Shown: positions 25,000-36,227 of the stretch, piece after piece
Position numbering within the stretch: position 1 is the first letter of the stretch
Layout of the letters: the number at the start of each line of letters is the position of its first letter
DNA from: Hofstenia miamia
Lineage: Eukaryota > Xenacoelomorpha > Acoela
NCBI GenBank assembly: GCA_004352715.1
Contig: SCFE01000001.1
Coordinates: 2,772,739-2,836,738 of the forward strand
Direction: 5' to 3'
Length of the DNA stretch: 64,000 bases
Position numbers and translations under genes: made by a program
Notes under the pieces: generated by a model
What the model was told of the DNA's origin: nothing
Database searches by the model: none
The model's input: only the letters and a program-made list of their open reading frames with translations

Positions 25000-26970
25000 A
25001 GCTCCATAACAAAGGTTCAGAAATTCAATCATTCTAATGCCATTAGAGGTGAATCTGAGTCCAGAAATGGAACACAGATCCAACACACGTTCAATTGGTT
25101 TAAGTTGAGACGCAATATCAGTTTAATAAAAGATTTGGTTTTAAACCAAACCCAAAATTCAGAAACAACTTCAATGAATGGTAATTTCCAAAATATGTCT
25201 TTCTTAGTTTTTTTATATCTTTATCAGATTTTTCATGATTAGTTGCTAATAATTGATTTACAATTTTTTTATAAGATGATGTGGATATCGATTTTCACGA
25301 AACATGTCATATAATTGATCTAAGGAATTTGTAATTTTCAAATATGATGATGATAGTTTGATAATTCTTTGACATAAACATTTGATTGTATTTAACTTAT
25401 GCTTTGGATCACAATAAGAATCAAATGGAATGTAAAGACCACTGTTCGTTTTCTTGATAAATATTTCAGTTTCATAGGATCTTCCAAGATTTGTTACAGT
25501 AACATCTAAAAAATTTATCTTCTTCTCATTTTCTTGTTTTAATGTAAATTTTATTTCAGGTAATTGATTATTTATAAAGTCAAAAAAGTCGTCAATTTCT
25601 ATTTGATTGTGAAATACAGTAAACACATCATCAACATATCTATGATAGCATAGAAATTCATTGCCTTCAAATTCAGATTCAATTATATCCATTGCGAAAC
25701 TAGCCATTGTAGGGCATAGCCATTCCATCAATCTGTTTATATATATGTCCACTAAACAAAAACGAAGTATCTAAACATGCCGTTTCAAGGAGCCTTTTAA
25801 GAGAACTGTGAGAAATTGGCAAAGTATCTTTTGGAATCACAGTTAATATGTGATTAATCGTTTTTGTGATTGGAATATTAGTGAAAAGCGATTTCACATC
25901 AAAACTAACCATAATTTTGGAATCTGATTTTTCTTTGAACACTTTTTCAGAAGATTTGTAAAATTGAAAGTATCTGATAAATTATATTTTGATGGTATAA
26001 ATTTCTTAATGAGATCGTCTAACCATACACTTAAGTAATGTTTTTGAAGAATTTATCATTGACAAAATCGGGCGGAAAGGAGGATTTAATTCATTTTTGT
26101 GAATTTTTGCTAAACCATATAATCTAGCTGGCATTGATCCACAACTTTTAATTTTAATATAATCTTCGTTACAAATTTCATTACGTTTCTTCATATCTAG
26201 AATAAATCTATTAAACTTTTCTTCTATATAAATAAAATAATCTTTTTTAATACGAACATCAGGATTTATTTCTTTATATTTAGTAGAATCATTTAGGATC
26301 TCATTCATTTTGTTAATATACATGTCTTTAACAAGTAATACAATTCCATTGTCTTTGTCAAATTTACAAATATATAGAGAAGGATCAGAGACTAACTCTT
26401 TCAAAGCTGAGAATGAACTTTTAATTTTCTTGGGTATCGCCGGTTGTTTTAAGTATGTGTCTAACATGGATAACACCTTTGTTTTTAAGCTTTTAATTTG
26501 ATTCTCATTATTTATCAAATTTTCTTGAAAAACTAAGTTTTGGAACATCACTTCTAAATTAATTTTTGTTCAGTTTCATTAAACTTTGTTGGCCAACTCA
26601 TTTTTAATCCAAACGACAATGCCTCTTTTTGCACATTACTAAGACGCTTCTTAGATAGATTAATGACTGTTTTTGACATTAAATTTTAAGTGTTCGTTTT
26701 CACTAAACTGTTTCAACTTTTCAAGTTTCTTGGAATGAGTTTTCGCAATCTTTTTTATCTTAAATTTTTTAAGTTAATCTAAAAGCAATCGAACATAGTT
26801 AGAATTTCTGAAATTTTTCAAAATATATTCGTAGTCCTTTTCTGTTATTTCAAGGGAAAGTTTAGCATCTATTAGAACCGCCTTTAAATCCTTCAGTTGA
26901 CATTTTCTAAATTTGTAGCTGTATGGTAACAAATATATATATATTGAAATTCGTTAATATTCTAAGTAAA
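25000..26970 (-). mobile_element. Penelope-like retroelement, degenerate
   Basis: Minus-strand frames give a Penelope-type reverse transcriptase in the right order but broken by frameshifts. The N-terminal part (from ~26690) includes VINLSKKRLSNVQKEALSFG. Next comes a block at 26551-26006 with FDKDNGIVLLVKDMY and ARLYGLAKIHK. Then 25942-25700 has VSFDVKSLFTNIP. Finally 25752-25258 carries the palm motif YHRYVDDVF (the YVDD catalytic pair) and FLDVTVTNLG. The family normally continues into a cysteine-containing linker and a GIY-YIG endonuclease. The linker start can be traced (KLPFIEVVSEFW near 25165) but the GIY-YIG part is not recognisable, so the element is truncated or badly decayed there. 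Confidence 0.85.
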
Positions 26971-26974
26971 GATT

Positions 26975-27715
26975 TTTATAGTAAAATCAAAAACAAATCG
27001 TGGTCTTCTAGTTAAAGAGAAAAGAATATCAATAGTTTTTGCAAAGTGAAAGTTTGCTGTGAACGTGTTTTTATTCACAGAAATTAAAGTAGTGTTTTTG
27101 CTCAACCGGACTTGAAGCAAATGTTTGTTTTATTGTGTGCTAATAGTCGGAATTAAGGCTATTGATTTCGAAACAAGTGACTTAAGGTTCATAAAATTTG
27201 ATCACAAAAGAGAGTTGTATACATTCCTTCAAAAGAAGTGTGATCTTTGCATAGAGAAGAAACTTTAGTGTTTGTAGAGTTGTGCAATATAGTAAGGACA
27301 TTTTTTAACGTGATAAGTGTCACAAGTGCACTGTGTTTGGAAAACCAAGTATACGTTATCAGTGGGTATATTATCTAACCGCGGTTTTCAATGATCTGTT
27401 CTATATTGAGCAACGTTAAAAGAATCATTTCGCTTAGATTATTGACGGGTATTCTCGGAAACTTTAAAAATTAGGGTTTTGCTTTTACTATTTCAGGTCT
27501 ATTTAGAGTGCTTAGCAGAGTTGTTTTTCATTGGATTAGTACTAAACGTTTGCTTTTTCTTGTTGTTTCTGTAATTTTAATAATAAAATTGAGTAACAGG
27601 TCGTGTGAGCGCAAGATAGGGTTTTGACGTATTAGGAAATTTTTAAAGCAAAGCTTCACACCAAATCAAGTTGTTCAAATGCAACTCTCCAAACATGAAT
27701 GAAACATAGACAACC

Positions 27716-27752
<37 letters not shown>

Positions 27753-28095
27753 TATATATATATATAGTAGCAACATTAAATTATTATTATCTACTCAGAT
27801 AGCATTGATCTACATTCGTTCTGAGTTTATTGTAAATCTTGCAAACATCTTTCAAGTATAATGTAGTTATATGAGTTGTTCTAAAGGATTTCTAAGTGTT
27901 GACTAAGTTCACTAAATATTGATCTTATGATTCAAGCCCATTGGCTTTGTTTTTTGTAACAAATAATGAGACTAAACATTGTGTATTTTGAAATTCTAAA
28001 AATTCTAAAAATTGCATTAATTGTTGATATTCCTATCAAGAAATATATAAAAAATTACCCTGAATATGATTTCATTAATAGAAGTTATTAAATAG
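26975..28095. other. AT-rich spacer with (AT)n tracts
   Basis: Intergenic DNA between the Penelope-like element and the P450 terminal exon. AT dinucleotide tracts lie at about 27718-27748 and 27754-27766. A short (TA)n run also occurs near 26932. No gene seen. Confidence 0.5.
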
Positions 28096-28096
28096 T

Positions 28097-28797
28097 TCAA
28101 ATACTGATAAATTTTACATTAAAATTTGCTGGCTGTCTTGTAATTCCTTCAGTAGATTCATCATCATATTTGGGATCACCAGGAAGGCATTCAATCTTAA
28201 ATGATCTTAGAATATTTACTAAAAATATAAATATTTCCATTCTTGCTAATCTGTCGCCTGGACAAATTCTTGGGCCCATAGAAAACGGCATCAAATTTGG
28301 ATTTTGAAGTACCTTTCCACCTTGTAGGAAATTGCCAATATCAAAGTGATCAGGGTTTTTGAAAACTTTTCTGTCTCTCTGAATGCATAGAATCGATGCT
28401 TGGAGAATTGATCCAGTAGGAAGTTTATAGTTTTTGGTATGAATTGGCTCAGTTATGCAATGTACTAAGGAACGTGGAGCAATTGCGCCGAATCTTTGTG
28501 TTTCTAGAATCAACGCCTGAAGAAGAGGCATAGAATCCATTTGTTGAAACGATACCACATTCTCTCCAACTACATTCATTATTTCTTCACGTAGCTGTGC
28601 CTGAAGGTCAGGACGATGCTTAAGGTAGTTAATTGCCCAAGTTATGGTTGTACTACTTGTGTCAGTGCCAGCAGCAAATATATCTACCAGCATTTGGACG
28701 ATAGCTTTATCATTAAACATAATAGGGTCTTCTTTTTGCTTTTCAATAAGTTTTTCAATAACACATTCTTCTAGTGAACCTGGTGTGTAGTCATTAC
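28097..28797 (-). CDS. cytochrome P450 (CYP2-type), terminal exon
   Basis: This exon encodes the C-terminal half of a microsomal P450 monooxygenase. It contains the I-helix oxygen-activation motif AAGTDTSS and the K-helix ExxR as ETQR. A divergent PERF region reads PDHFDIGNF, with the usual Arg absent. The heme-binding loop FSMGPRICPG fits FxxGxRxCxG, with Cys as the heme thiolate (residue ~431 of the joined protein). It starts after an acceptor TTTTAG (28798) and ends with TGA at 28097. Joined with exons at 31371-31713 and 36228-36481, all phases agree, and with the candidate first exon the protein would be 495 residues, the normal length. The resemblance is to the CYP2 clan. The substrate cannot be predicted. 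Confidence 0.92.
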
Positions 28798-28932
28798 CTA
28801 AAAGAGAAATATATATGATGATAGACAATAGCAGCATTGAAATATCATTTATGAACGTCGTATTTTTAAAGCTAGTTTTCAATTTTTATGTATCATTAAC
28901 TCTACATTAAATCTACAAGTAAATCCATGGTT

Positions 28933-29525
28933 CCCAGAAATTTCCCAATTGGAAATTGCCCCGTCGGAAAATTCCCCATGGTAAATATTCCCTTGGAAAA
29001 TTTCCATGAGAATATTCCCCGTAGTAAAATTGCCCGAAAAAATATCCCCCTAACCCTAACCATAATTATTACCAACTCCTCTTTTCACCGGAATTCCGGA
29101 TAAATTCTTCACATTTCTAGATCATTCCTCTTTTTTGAAATACATTCCTTTTTTCACCAGATTTTGTTGTTTTTTAAGAAATACATGAATTTTCGTGCTT
29201 TTTTCAACTGTATGTACCTAAGCCCTAACCCAAAGTAACAAATCCATGTTACCCAAATATTAAACCTACATTTTGATTATTTCATCGAACTAAGCCCTAA
29301 ACCAAAGTCACAAATCCACATTTCCTAAACCTAAAACTAAAAAATCTTAAAAATGCCCGCATTATTTTGCTAGAAATTGTATTCAATGTTAAAATAATTT
29401 CAGTATTTTTTGCCTTTCTACAGGCAAATTTTCCACGGGGAATATTCTTATGGGGAATTTTCTGACGAATTATTTAGCACGAAGAATTTTCCGAATGGGG
29501 TAATTTCCTATGGGGAAATTCCTGG
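28933..29525. repeat. fold-back element with telomere-like internal repeats
   Basis: The two ends are imperfect inverted copies over ~100 bp, built on GGAAATTxCCCC, TCGGAAAATTC and AGAATATTCCCCGT blocks. Inside are CCCTAACCCTAACC (about 29048-29061) and two diverged blocks, AAGCCCTAACCCAAAGT and AAGCCCTAAACCAAAGTC. There is no coding capacity. It sits in the P450 intron before the last exon, and fits a MITE or fold-back transposon. Confidence 0.65.
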
Positions 29526-29663
29526 CTACTAAATCCATTCGGATCAAAATGCTACCTTATGCTAAAATACCTTTAATGCACGTTGTTTTACCTACAAGCC
29601 AGATAAATTTCTTTTTGCATTTTCACGTAACATTTTGTGTGTTTGAAACTTGTATAGGAACCC

Positions 29664-29666
<3 letters not shown>

Positions 29667-29699
<33 letters not shown>

Positions 29700-30267
29700 T
29701 TTATTCTTGCATCTCACAGGTTCATGCTGGTATCCCTCTCAGCTCGGGGAACTCACCAGTTCCCAGGGAGGCTGAGAGCTTTCCTCAGGACTCTAGCTGT
29801 TCCTAAAAATGCTGCCTTCTGTGCTACTGCTCCTCCCAACTTTGGTACCCCCAACTCCTCCAAGTATCTCTTGTGCTTCTTACTCACTGCTCCTAGTGCG
29901 CCTACTACTACCGGGACTACTTCAACTTTCTTTAACTTCCACAGCCTTTCTATTTCCTCTGCTAACTCTCTGTACTTGTCTATCTTCTCTTTCTCCTTGC
30001 TTTCTACATTCCTGTCCTTTGGTACTGCTATGTCTATTACTGTTCCTAATCTTTTCTCTTTGTCTACCACTACTATGTCTGGCCTCCGTGCTTCTATCAC
30101 TTTGCTCGTCTGTATGTTGAAATCCCACAGTATCTTAACCTTCTCATTTTCTATGACGCCCTGTGGCTTGTGCTCATACCACTTGTCTCCTGCTTCTAAC
30201 CCATGCTGCCTGCTCAAACTCCAGTGTACCATTCTTCCCACCTTGTCGTGCCTGAACTTATACTCAT
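29667..30267 (-). mobile_element. R2-like retrotransposon 3' end with restriction-like endonuclease domain
   Basis: A minus-strand frame runs from the gap edge to 29753. It carries KILWDFNIQT, RRPDIVVVDKEKR, IDIAVPKDRNVESKE and KIDKYRELAEEIERLWKLK. Next come VEVVPVVVGALGAVSKK and LGTARVLRKAL. The RPDIVV...IDIAVP pair followed by K..KY matches the PD-(D/E)xK-type nuclease found at the C-terminus of R2/NeSL-like elements and related retrotransposon proteins. The reverse transcriptase would lie in the 1000-N gap. The element ends in an (AAT)n tail (29667-29703 on the plus strand). It is much less AT-rich than the genome and its frame is intact, suggesting a fairly young insertion. Confidence 0.7.
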
Positions 30268-31267
30268 NNNNNNNNNNNNNNNNNNNNNNNNNNNNNNNNN
30301 NNNNNNNNNNNNNNNNNNNNNNNNNNNNNNNNNNNNNNNNNNNNNNNNNNNNNNNNNNNNNNNNNNNNNNNNNNNNNNNNNNNNNNNNNNNNNNNNNNNN
30401 NNNNNNNNNNNNNNNNNNNNNNNNNNNNNNNNNNNNNNNNNNNNNNNNNNNNNNNNNNNNNNNNNNNNNNNNNNNNNNNNNNNNNNNNNNNNNNNNNNNN
30501 NNNNNNNNNNNNNNNNNNNNNNNNNNNNNNNNNNNNNNNNNNNNNNNNNNNNNNNNNNNNNNNNNNNNNNNNNNNNNNNNNNNNNNNNNNNNNNNNNNNN
30601 NNNNNNNNNNNNNNNNNNNNNNNNNNNNNNNNNNNNNNNNNNNNNNNNNNNNNNNNNNNNNNNNNNNNNNNNNNNNNNNNNNNNNNNNNNNNNNNNNNNN
30701 NNNNNNNNNNNNNNNNNNNNNNNNNNNNNNNNNNNNNNNNNNNNNNNNNNNNNNNNNNNNNNNNNNNNNNNNNNNNNNNNNNNNNNNNNNNNNNNNNNNN
30801 NNNNNNNNNNNNNNNNNNNNNNNNNNNNNNNNNNNNNNNNNNNNNNNNNNNNNNNNNNNNNNNNNNNNNNNNNNNNNNNNNNNNNNNNNNNNNNNNNNNN
30901 NNNNNNNNNNNNNNNNNNNNNNNNNNNNNNNNNNNNNNNNNNNNNNNNNNNNNNNNNNNNNNNNNNNNNNNNNNNNNNNNNNNNNNNNNNNNNNNNNNNN
31001 NNNNNNNNNNNNNNNNNNNNNNNNNNNNNNNNNNNNNNNNNNNNNNNNNNNNNNNNNNNNNNNNNNNNNNNNNNNNNNNNNNNNNNNNNNNNNNNNNNNN
31101 NNNNNNNNNNNNNNNNNNNNNNNNNNNNNNNNNNNNNNNNNNNNNNNNNNNNNNNNNNNNNNNNNNNNNNNNNNNNNNNNNNNNNNNNNNNNNNNNNNNN
31201 NNNNNNNNNNNNNNNNNNNNNNNNNNNNNNNNNNNNNNNNNNNNNNNNNNNNNNNNNNNNNNNNNNN
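30268..31267. other. assembly gap, 1000 Ns
   Basis: Exactly 1000 unknown bases, a likely default gap size, flanked by an R2-like element end on one side and an (ATT)n repeat on the other. Inferred content is the rest of the retrotransposon. Confidence 0.95.
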
Positions 31268-31319
<52 letters not shown>

Positions 31320-31341
31320 ATTATTTTTATTATTATTATTA
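31268..31341. repeat. (TAT)n microsatellite
   Basis: TAT trinucleotide repeat directly after the gap, with two short interruptions. Confidence 0.95.
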
Positions 31342-31370
31342 AATGATAATGTAAAAGAAAAACAACTTAC

Positions 31371-31713
31371 CTGCCATGTATTTTTTATATCGTGCAACCT
31401 GTTCAATACAGAATTTTCGAACTCGCATGGCAGACTCATGTACTTTTTGAAGTTGAGGTGAATAAATTCCCGGAAGCATTCTCATCCACGTTGGTAATGC
31501 TCGTCTGAAATTCAAGGGTTTGTTGGAGAAAATTAACTTAAAGCATTGAAATAGTTCTTGAAAAGATTGATCATTATAATCAAATCTTAGTCCAAAACCT
31601 AATTGACAAATGATGTTGGTCGTTGCGACGGAAAGTATCTCGTGGGGGTTGTCGTTGGTCTTAATGTAAAGTTCGCGCATACCTTCAACTAAGAATCGCG
31701 CCTCTTCATTTAT
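31371..31713 (-). CDS. cytochrome P450 (CYP2-type), middle exon
   Basis: Begins after an acceptor TTTAG (31714-31718) with INEEARFLVEGMRELY, which corresponds to the CYP2 'IQEEAQCLIEEL' D-helix region. It continues through GFGLRFDYNDQSFQEL and the F-G region to VARYKKYMA. It ends in a consensus donor GCAG|GTAAGT. Entry phase 0 joins perfectly to the 36228 donor (LEST|INEEAR), and exit phase 1 joins to the terminal exon (A-G-N-D-Y). About 114 residues. Confidence 0.92.
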
Positions 31714-31719
31714 CTAAAG

Positions 31720-32020
31720 TATAACATTGTAAAATATTTACTATATAACTAAACTAAAATCGTTCAAAATTTCAATACCCACTTGAGGTAGAACGTTCTG
31801 TTAAGATATATTCATATAAATATTATGCATACAGGTCTATTAGGAATTATATACAAGTATACAAGCAAAATGTTTGATTAAATATAATTTACTAATTAAA
31901 CATTCCTATAGAGCAAACACCTAGCTGTATTTCATTAATTAATTATGTAATAATTTTTTTAGTGTTAAGAGCTTTATAGCCTAATAAAATCAATAGAGTG
32001 TTTATTCATTTCATGACAAT
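31720..32020. other. P450 intron sequence
   Basis: AT-rich intronic DNA between the middle exon and the antisense LINE insertion. Nothing else seen. Confidence 0.5.
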
Positions 32021-32029
32021 TTATAAAAT

Positions 32030-34540
32030 AAGTGCCGTTTTCAATAAACAAACTGCACAGCAAAATTCATTTTAACACCATAATATTAGCGCAATTTATA
32101 AAATTTTTAAAATTTCAATATACGAACAGTCTTTTGAGAAGTTATTCATTGAGGCAACACGCTACAAAATACACCCATAGAAATGGTCACATCAATGATG
32201 TAGTGATATCACTTGATAATGATCTCGTTTGTTCAGTGGATGTCTGGCAACACGACCTTACTTTTCCTGATCATTTCCCTCTTATTTTTAATCTCAACCT
32301 TACCGTATCTTCCACTGCACCAGTTACTCATCTGAAAAAGAGAAATTGGAAACCTTTATGTAGTGATGCGATCTGCACCGCGTTAAACTCAGTCTCTACT
32401 GATGATTCACTTACATGTGATGAATTATACAATGATTATCATGCAATACTCACTGACATGGTAGAACGCCTAGCTCCTCCTCTTAATCGGAAATTTGTAC
32501 CACGTGCCTCTACTCCTTGGTATAACACCGAACTAAAATAATTGCGATGTAAGAATCGCAAGCTTGAACGTCAGCTTTTGAAACACAATTCATCTCCAAT
32601 AGTGAAGAAATCGTATCGTGACATTTGTAATCTTTACAAGACACGATTCCATGAAATCTCTCAGTCGTATTATGATAAAAGGCTCTCTTCCAATGATATT
32701 GGTTCTACGCTTCGCTTTGTGAGACAATTATCTTCCAACGCTGGCATATTACCCCGTTATGATGATCCTGAACAGCTCCCTAATGAATTTGCGCAATTTT
32801 ATAGTGAAAAAAATAGAAGCCCCTAGGCAATCGGATGCCACTTCTCTTCCCTTGTCTATATACAATGTTGCCGATCCACTGCCGTTGACAGAATTTGCCA
32901 ACAACATCATCTATTAGAGATATTATACATGCCATGCCATGAAACCGACTACCTTTGAATTCGATGCACTGCCATCGCACCTTCTGACACATCAATCGGT
33001 AGCTCATGCGTGGTTGCCTATTGTAAATAGGATTGTCTCTCAATCCTTAGAGTCCTCATCATTGCCTAGCGCCGGAAAGTGTGCCGCTATCAAACTGCTT
33101 TTTAAGAAGAAGCATATAGATCGTGATCTTAAGAATAACTATCGACCTGTATCTAATCTCACTTTTATGTAAAAATTACCGAAAAGGTTGTAAGCATACA
33201 ATTCGTAGAATTCCTTAGATCTCATAACGTATTGGCAAAGTTCGTTTTCGGTTATCGAAAGATTCATTCGGTGGAAACACGCCTTTGTCGCCTTCTCAAT
33301 GACCTTTTACTTGCGCTAGATAACCACAAATATTCGGTGCTGATTCTTCTAGATCAATCGGCAGCCTTCGACCTTGTGGATTATGATATTCTAATCACAC
33401 AACTCCGCAGACTTGGCATTGGTGTACCTCAGGGCTCTGTACTAGGCGCCCTGCTACTCCTGATCTATACACTATCACTAGCTAGCACGTATGNNNNNNN
33501 NNNNNNNNNNNNNNNNNNNNNNNNNNNNNNNNNNNNNNNNNNNNNNNNNNNNNNNNNNNNNNNNNNNNNNNNNNNNNNNNNNNNNNNNNNNNNNNNNNNN
33601 NNNNNNNNNNNNNNNNNNNNNNNNNNNNNNNNNNNNNNNNNNNNNNNNNNNNNNNNNNNNNNNNNNNNNNNNNNNNNNNNNNNNNNNNNNNNNNNNNNNN
33701 NNNNNNNNNNNNNNNNNNNNNNNNNNNNNNNNNNNNNNNNNNNNNNNNNNNNNNNNNNNNNNNNNNNNNNNNNNNNNNNNNNNNNNNNNNNNNNNNNNNN
33801 NNNNNNNNNNNNNNNNNNNNNNNNNNNNNNNNNNNNNNNNNNNNNNNNNNNNNNNNNNNNNNNNNNNNNNNNNNNNNNNNNNNNNNNNNNNNNNNNNNNN
33901 NNNNNNNNNNNNNNNNNNNNNNNNNNNNNNNNNNNNNNNNNNNNNNNNNNNNNNNNNNNNNNNNNNNNNNNNNNNNNNNNNNNNNNNNNNNNNNNNNNNN
34001 NNNNNNNNNNNNNNNNNNNNNNNNNNNNNNNNNNNNNNNNNNNNNNNNNNNNNNNNNNNNNNNNNNNNNNNNNNNNNNNNNNGGTTCAAAACAACTGTGC
34101 TAGAGTAGTACTGTTAAGAAGATCATCTCGCAGTACCCAAGCCTTGAAACACCTCGTTTGGTTGCCCGTGAAATATCGAATTGATTACAAAATTGCCCTT
34201 TTAACGTGGAAATCTCTAAGTAGATGTGCACCCTCATATATAAGCGAGTTGCTTAATCCGAACGCCACAGCTAGTCAGTCGCAGCGCCTATGGACTCTGC
34301 ATGCTCCAAAGTTTAACTTGGCTTCTGCTGGCGCTCGGTCATTTTCAATGGCTGCACCAACTGTATTTAATCACCTACCATTTGCCTTACGGACGTGTTT
34401 TAATCTGATGGCTTTCAAGAAAGCACTGAAGTCACATTACTTTGAAATCGCCTTCAGTTAGTCGTTTTACCATTAGCGCTTTTGAACTTGGAACATTTCG
34501 GGAATAAATGCTTTTGCATTATTATTATTATTATAATATA
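32030..34540 (+). mobile_element. CR1/L2-like LINE, antisense in the P450 intron, inactive
   Basis: The frame starts in the C-terminal half of an APE endonuclease (THRNGHINDVVISL, then PDHFPLIFNL where SDHFP is usual) and continues through the linker. It enters the reverse transcriptase as LKNNYRPVSNLTF and FVFGYRKIHSVETRLCRLLN. DQSAAFDLVDYDILITQLRR and GVPQGSVLGALLLLIYTL follow. The roughly 50-60 residues normally between the last two blocks are missing, so RT has an internal deletion. The YADD region would fall in the N gap. After the gap comes the typical C-terminus (VQNNCARVVLLRRSSRSTQA ... AFKKALKSHYFEIAFS). The 3' end is an ATT repeat near 34519. Stops at 32539 and 32826 and two frame changes show decay. 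It is less AT-rich than its surroundings. Confidence 0.88.
33494..34082. other. assembly gap, 589 Ns
   Basis: Lies inside the CR1/L2-like LINE between the GVPQGSVLG motif and the C-terminal domain. Confidence 0.95.
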
Positions 34541-35043
34541 CAATTTTCTATCTATTTTCTTATGTGTAAAAAATAAAAATTTGTCTAAACATGCTTAAAA
34601 TGACCTAAATAACGTCATTAAGCAGTTTTACAAGGCGATCTATTCGGGTTTAGTTAAATATAGAGGAAATTGAAAAATTCCGCAAAAAATATTCCCAAAA
34701 TGAATTTACAGCGAACATAGAAAAATAAAAAAATAAATAAATGTATATAAATTTACAAAGATATGTGTAATCATCTTTCTGGTGACGCCTGTCAACACAT
34801 CAAGCAATATCCTTAACACTTTTGCTTGTAATTAAAGTATATTGCAAGATTTCATAGTTCAAATGAATTATCTTGATGCACTTTGAAGAGAAAAAAATTA
34901 ATTCTTTTAAATGCTTTCTTTCCTATTGATCAGCAAAATGATAAAATAGCATAAAAAATTTAAAAGTGTTGAATCATTCTCCAAATACTGATTGATATTG
35001 AAAGCTTATTATAAGAAAGAGTATTTGCTTTTTATATTACTTA

Positions 35044-35395
35044 TAGTCAAAGATGGACGCAATGCCGGTTTACCCGCGCGGGTTGCAGTTTTACCCGCAG
35101 ATGTGTTGCAGTGCAGGTAATGAATTTCATATGCCACGCGGGTAGACATTTTTATTTTGTTATGTGTAATACTAAACTAATTAATACAATATTAACTATA
35201 CTACGAAATCGATATAATATAATATATTTGTAATCATTCATTCAATTAAACAAAATTAAAAGAAAGTCAATTCGGTATTTGATATTTTGTGCCTTAATGC
35301 ACAGGCGACATTTAGAAAATAGCGGGTGTGTTGCGTGTGCGATGAGGTTGCGATGCAATGCGGTTATAAAAAATTACACCCCGTCCATCTATGTT
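35044..35395. mobile_element. non-autonomous hAT-like element
   Basis: GC-rich ends containing ACCCGCGCGGGTTGCAG and GCGATGCAATGCGG lie between inverted termini AAGATGGACG and CGTCCATCTATG. The 8-base flanks, CTTATAGT and TTTATCGT, agree at six positions, consistent with an 8-bp hAT target duplication that has drifted. No coding capacity. Confidence 0.5.
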
Positions 35396-35399
35396 TATC

Positions 35400-35970
35400 G
35401 TTATTCTGCTAATTAGTCTTGTCGGGACAACTCGAGGTTACATATAAATATTTATCAATCTATTTTTCTCACATTTTTAGGTAAATTGGAGGCACAAACT
35501 GCATTAAGGATGTAAAAAATTTATAACCTTAAAAGAGCTCCTTGTGTTTTTTTGATAATTTATACTACAACTGGTTGTAGATGTTTTCGTTGAAAATATT
35601 TAGTGATTTGTTACATAATCAAGTCCTTTTTACTAACTCAGTCTGCAACATATTTTAAGGCATGGATATCTTGTATTTTTCTAATCTAATGATATATCAT
35701 ATCTAATGTGCAAATTAAGGAGTTACTACCGCTTACTAAAATATAGTTTCAGAATTAGATAAAATGTTTACTTATCAAGAGATTTAAATGTCAATGATTA
35801 CTAAATCAAATTCTGAAAGTCTATATCAATTGTTGCTATTCTTTTTAAGTCTTTCCTTCTAATCATTTTTTGAATATTTTTGTCTTATTTTCCATGTTTT
35901 GTTTACAATTTTTGTCTTAAAATGCTTTGATGTTTGCAGATAGACAGCTCGTTAACATGATTTATTCAAG
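35400..35970. other. P450 intron sequence
   Basis: AT-rich, no repeat or exon recognised. Confidence 0.45.
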
Positions 35971-35976
35971 CTTTAC

Positions 35977-36166
35977 CCAAAATTGCAGGTATTAAAATAA
36001 AAAAAATGAATGTTTTGGTTAAAAATTTTATGTGCTTTTTAAACTCGGAAATCCCAAAAAATCCAGGAATTGAATACCGCTTATTTTCCTGAGGTCTGAG
36101 AACTACGAATCCTAGAATATATGTAATGGCAATGTATACTAGTGAAAAATTCAAGAAGTAGAACAT
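35977..36166 (-). CDS. candidate P450 first exon (membrane anchor), out of order
   Basis: Starts with ATG and a hydrophobic anchor, FLNFSLVYIAITYILGFVVL, followed by RPQENKRYSIPGFFG. The last part could stand for the proline-rich hinge, although the usual PPGP is reduced to PG. It ends ATTTTGG|GTAAAG, a plausible donor in phase 1, exactly the phase that exon 36228-36481 needs. Together with the other exons it makes 1488 nt, 495 residues plus stop. However, on the minus strand it lies 61 bp downstream of exon 2 instead of upstream. Either the assembly has shuffled the exons, or this is the first exon of a second P450 copy, or the similarity is chance. Confidence 0.4.
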
Positions 36167-36227
36167 TCGTTTTAGTTGCCAAAGAGAAAATACTCTAATA
36201 TTAAAGAAATATGATAATAGGACTTAC

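Noticed and set aside
29809-30120. Plus-strand leucine/serine-rich frame
   Set aside because: Antisense shadow of the nuclease-domain frame.
29724-31346. Very long open frames across the 1000-N gap
   Set aside because: They are open only because Ns cannot encode stops. The real coding strand here is minus (R2-like nuclease).
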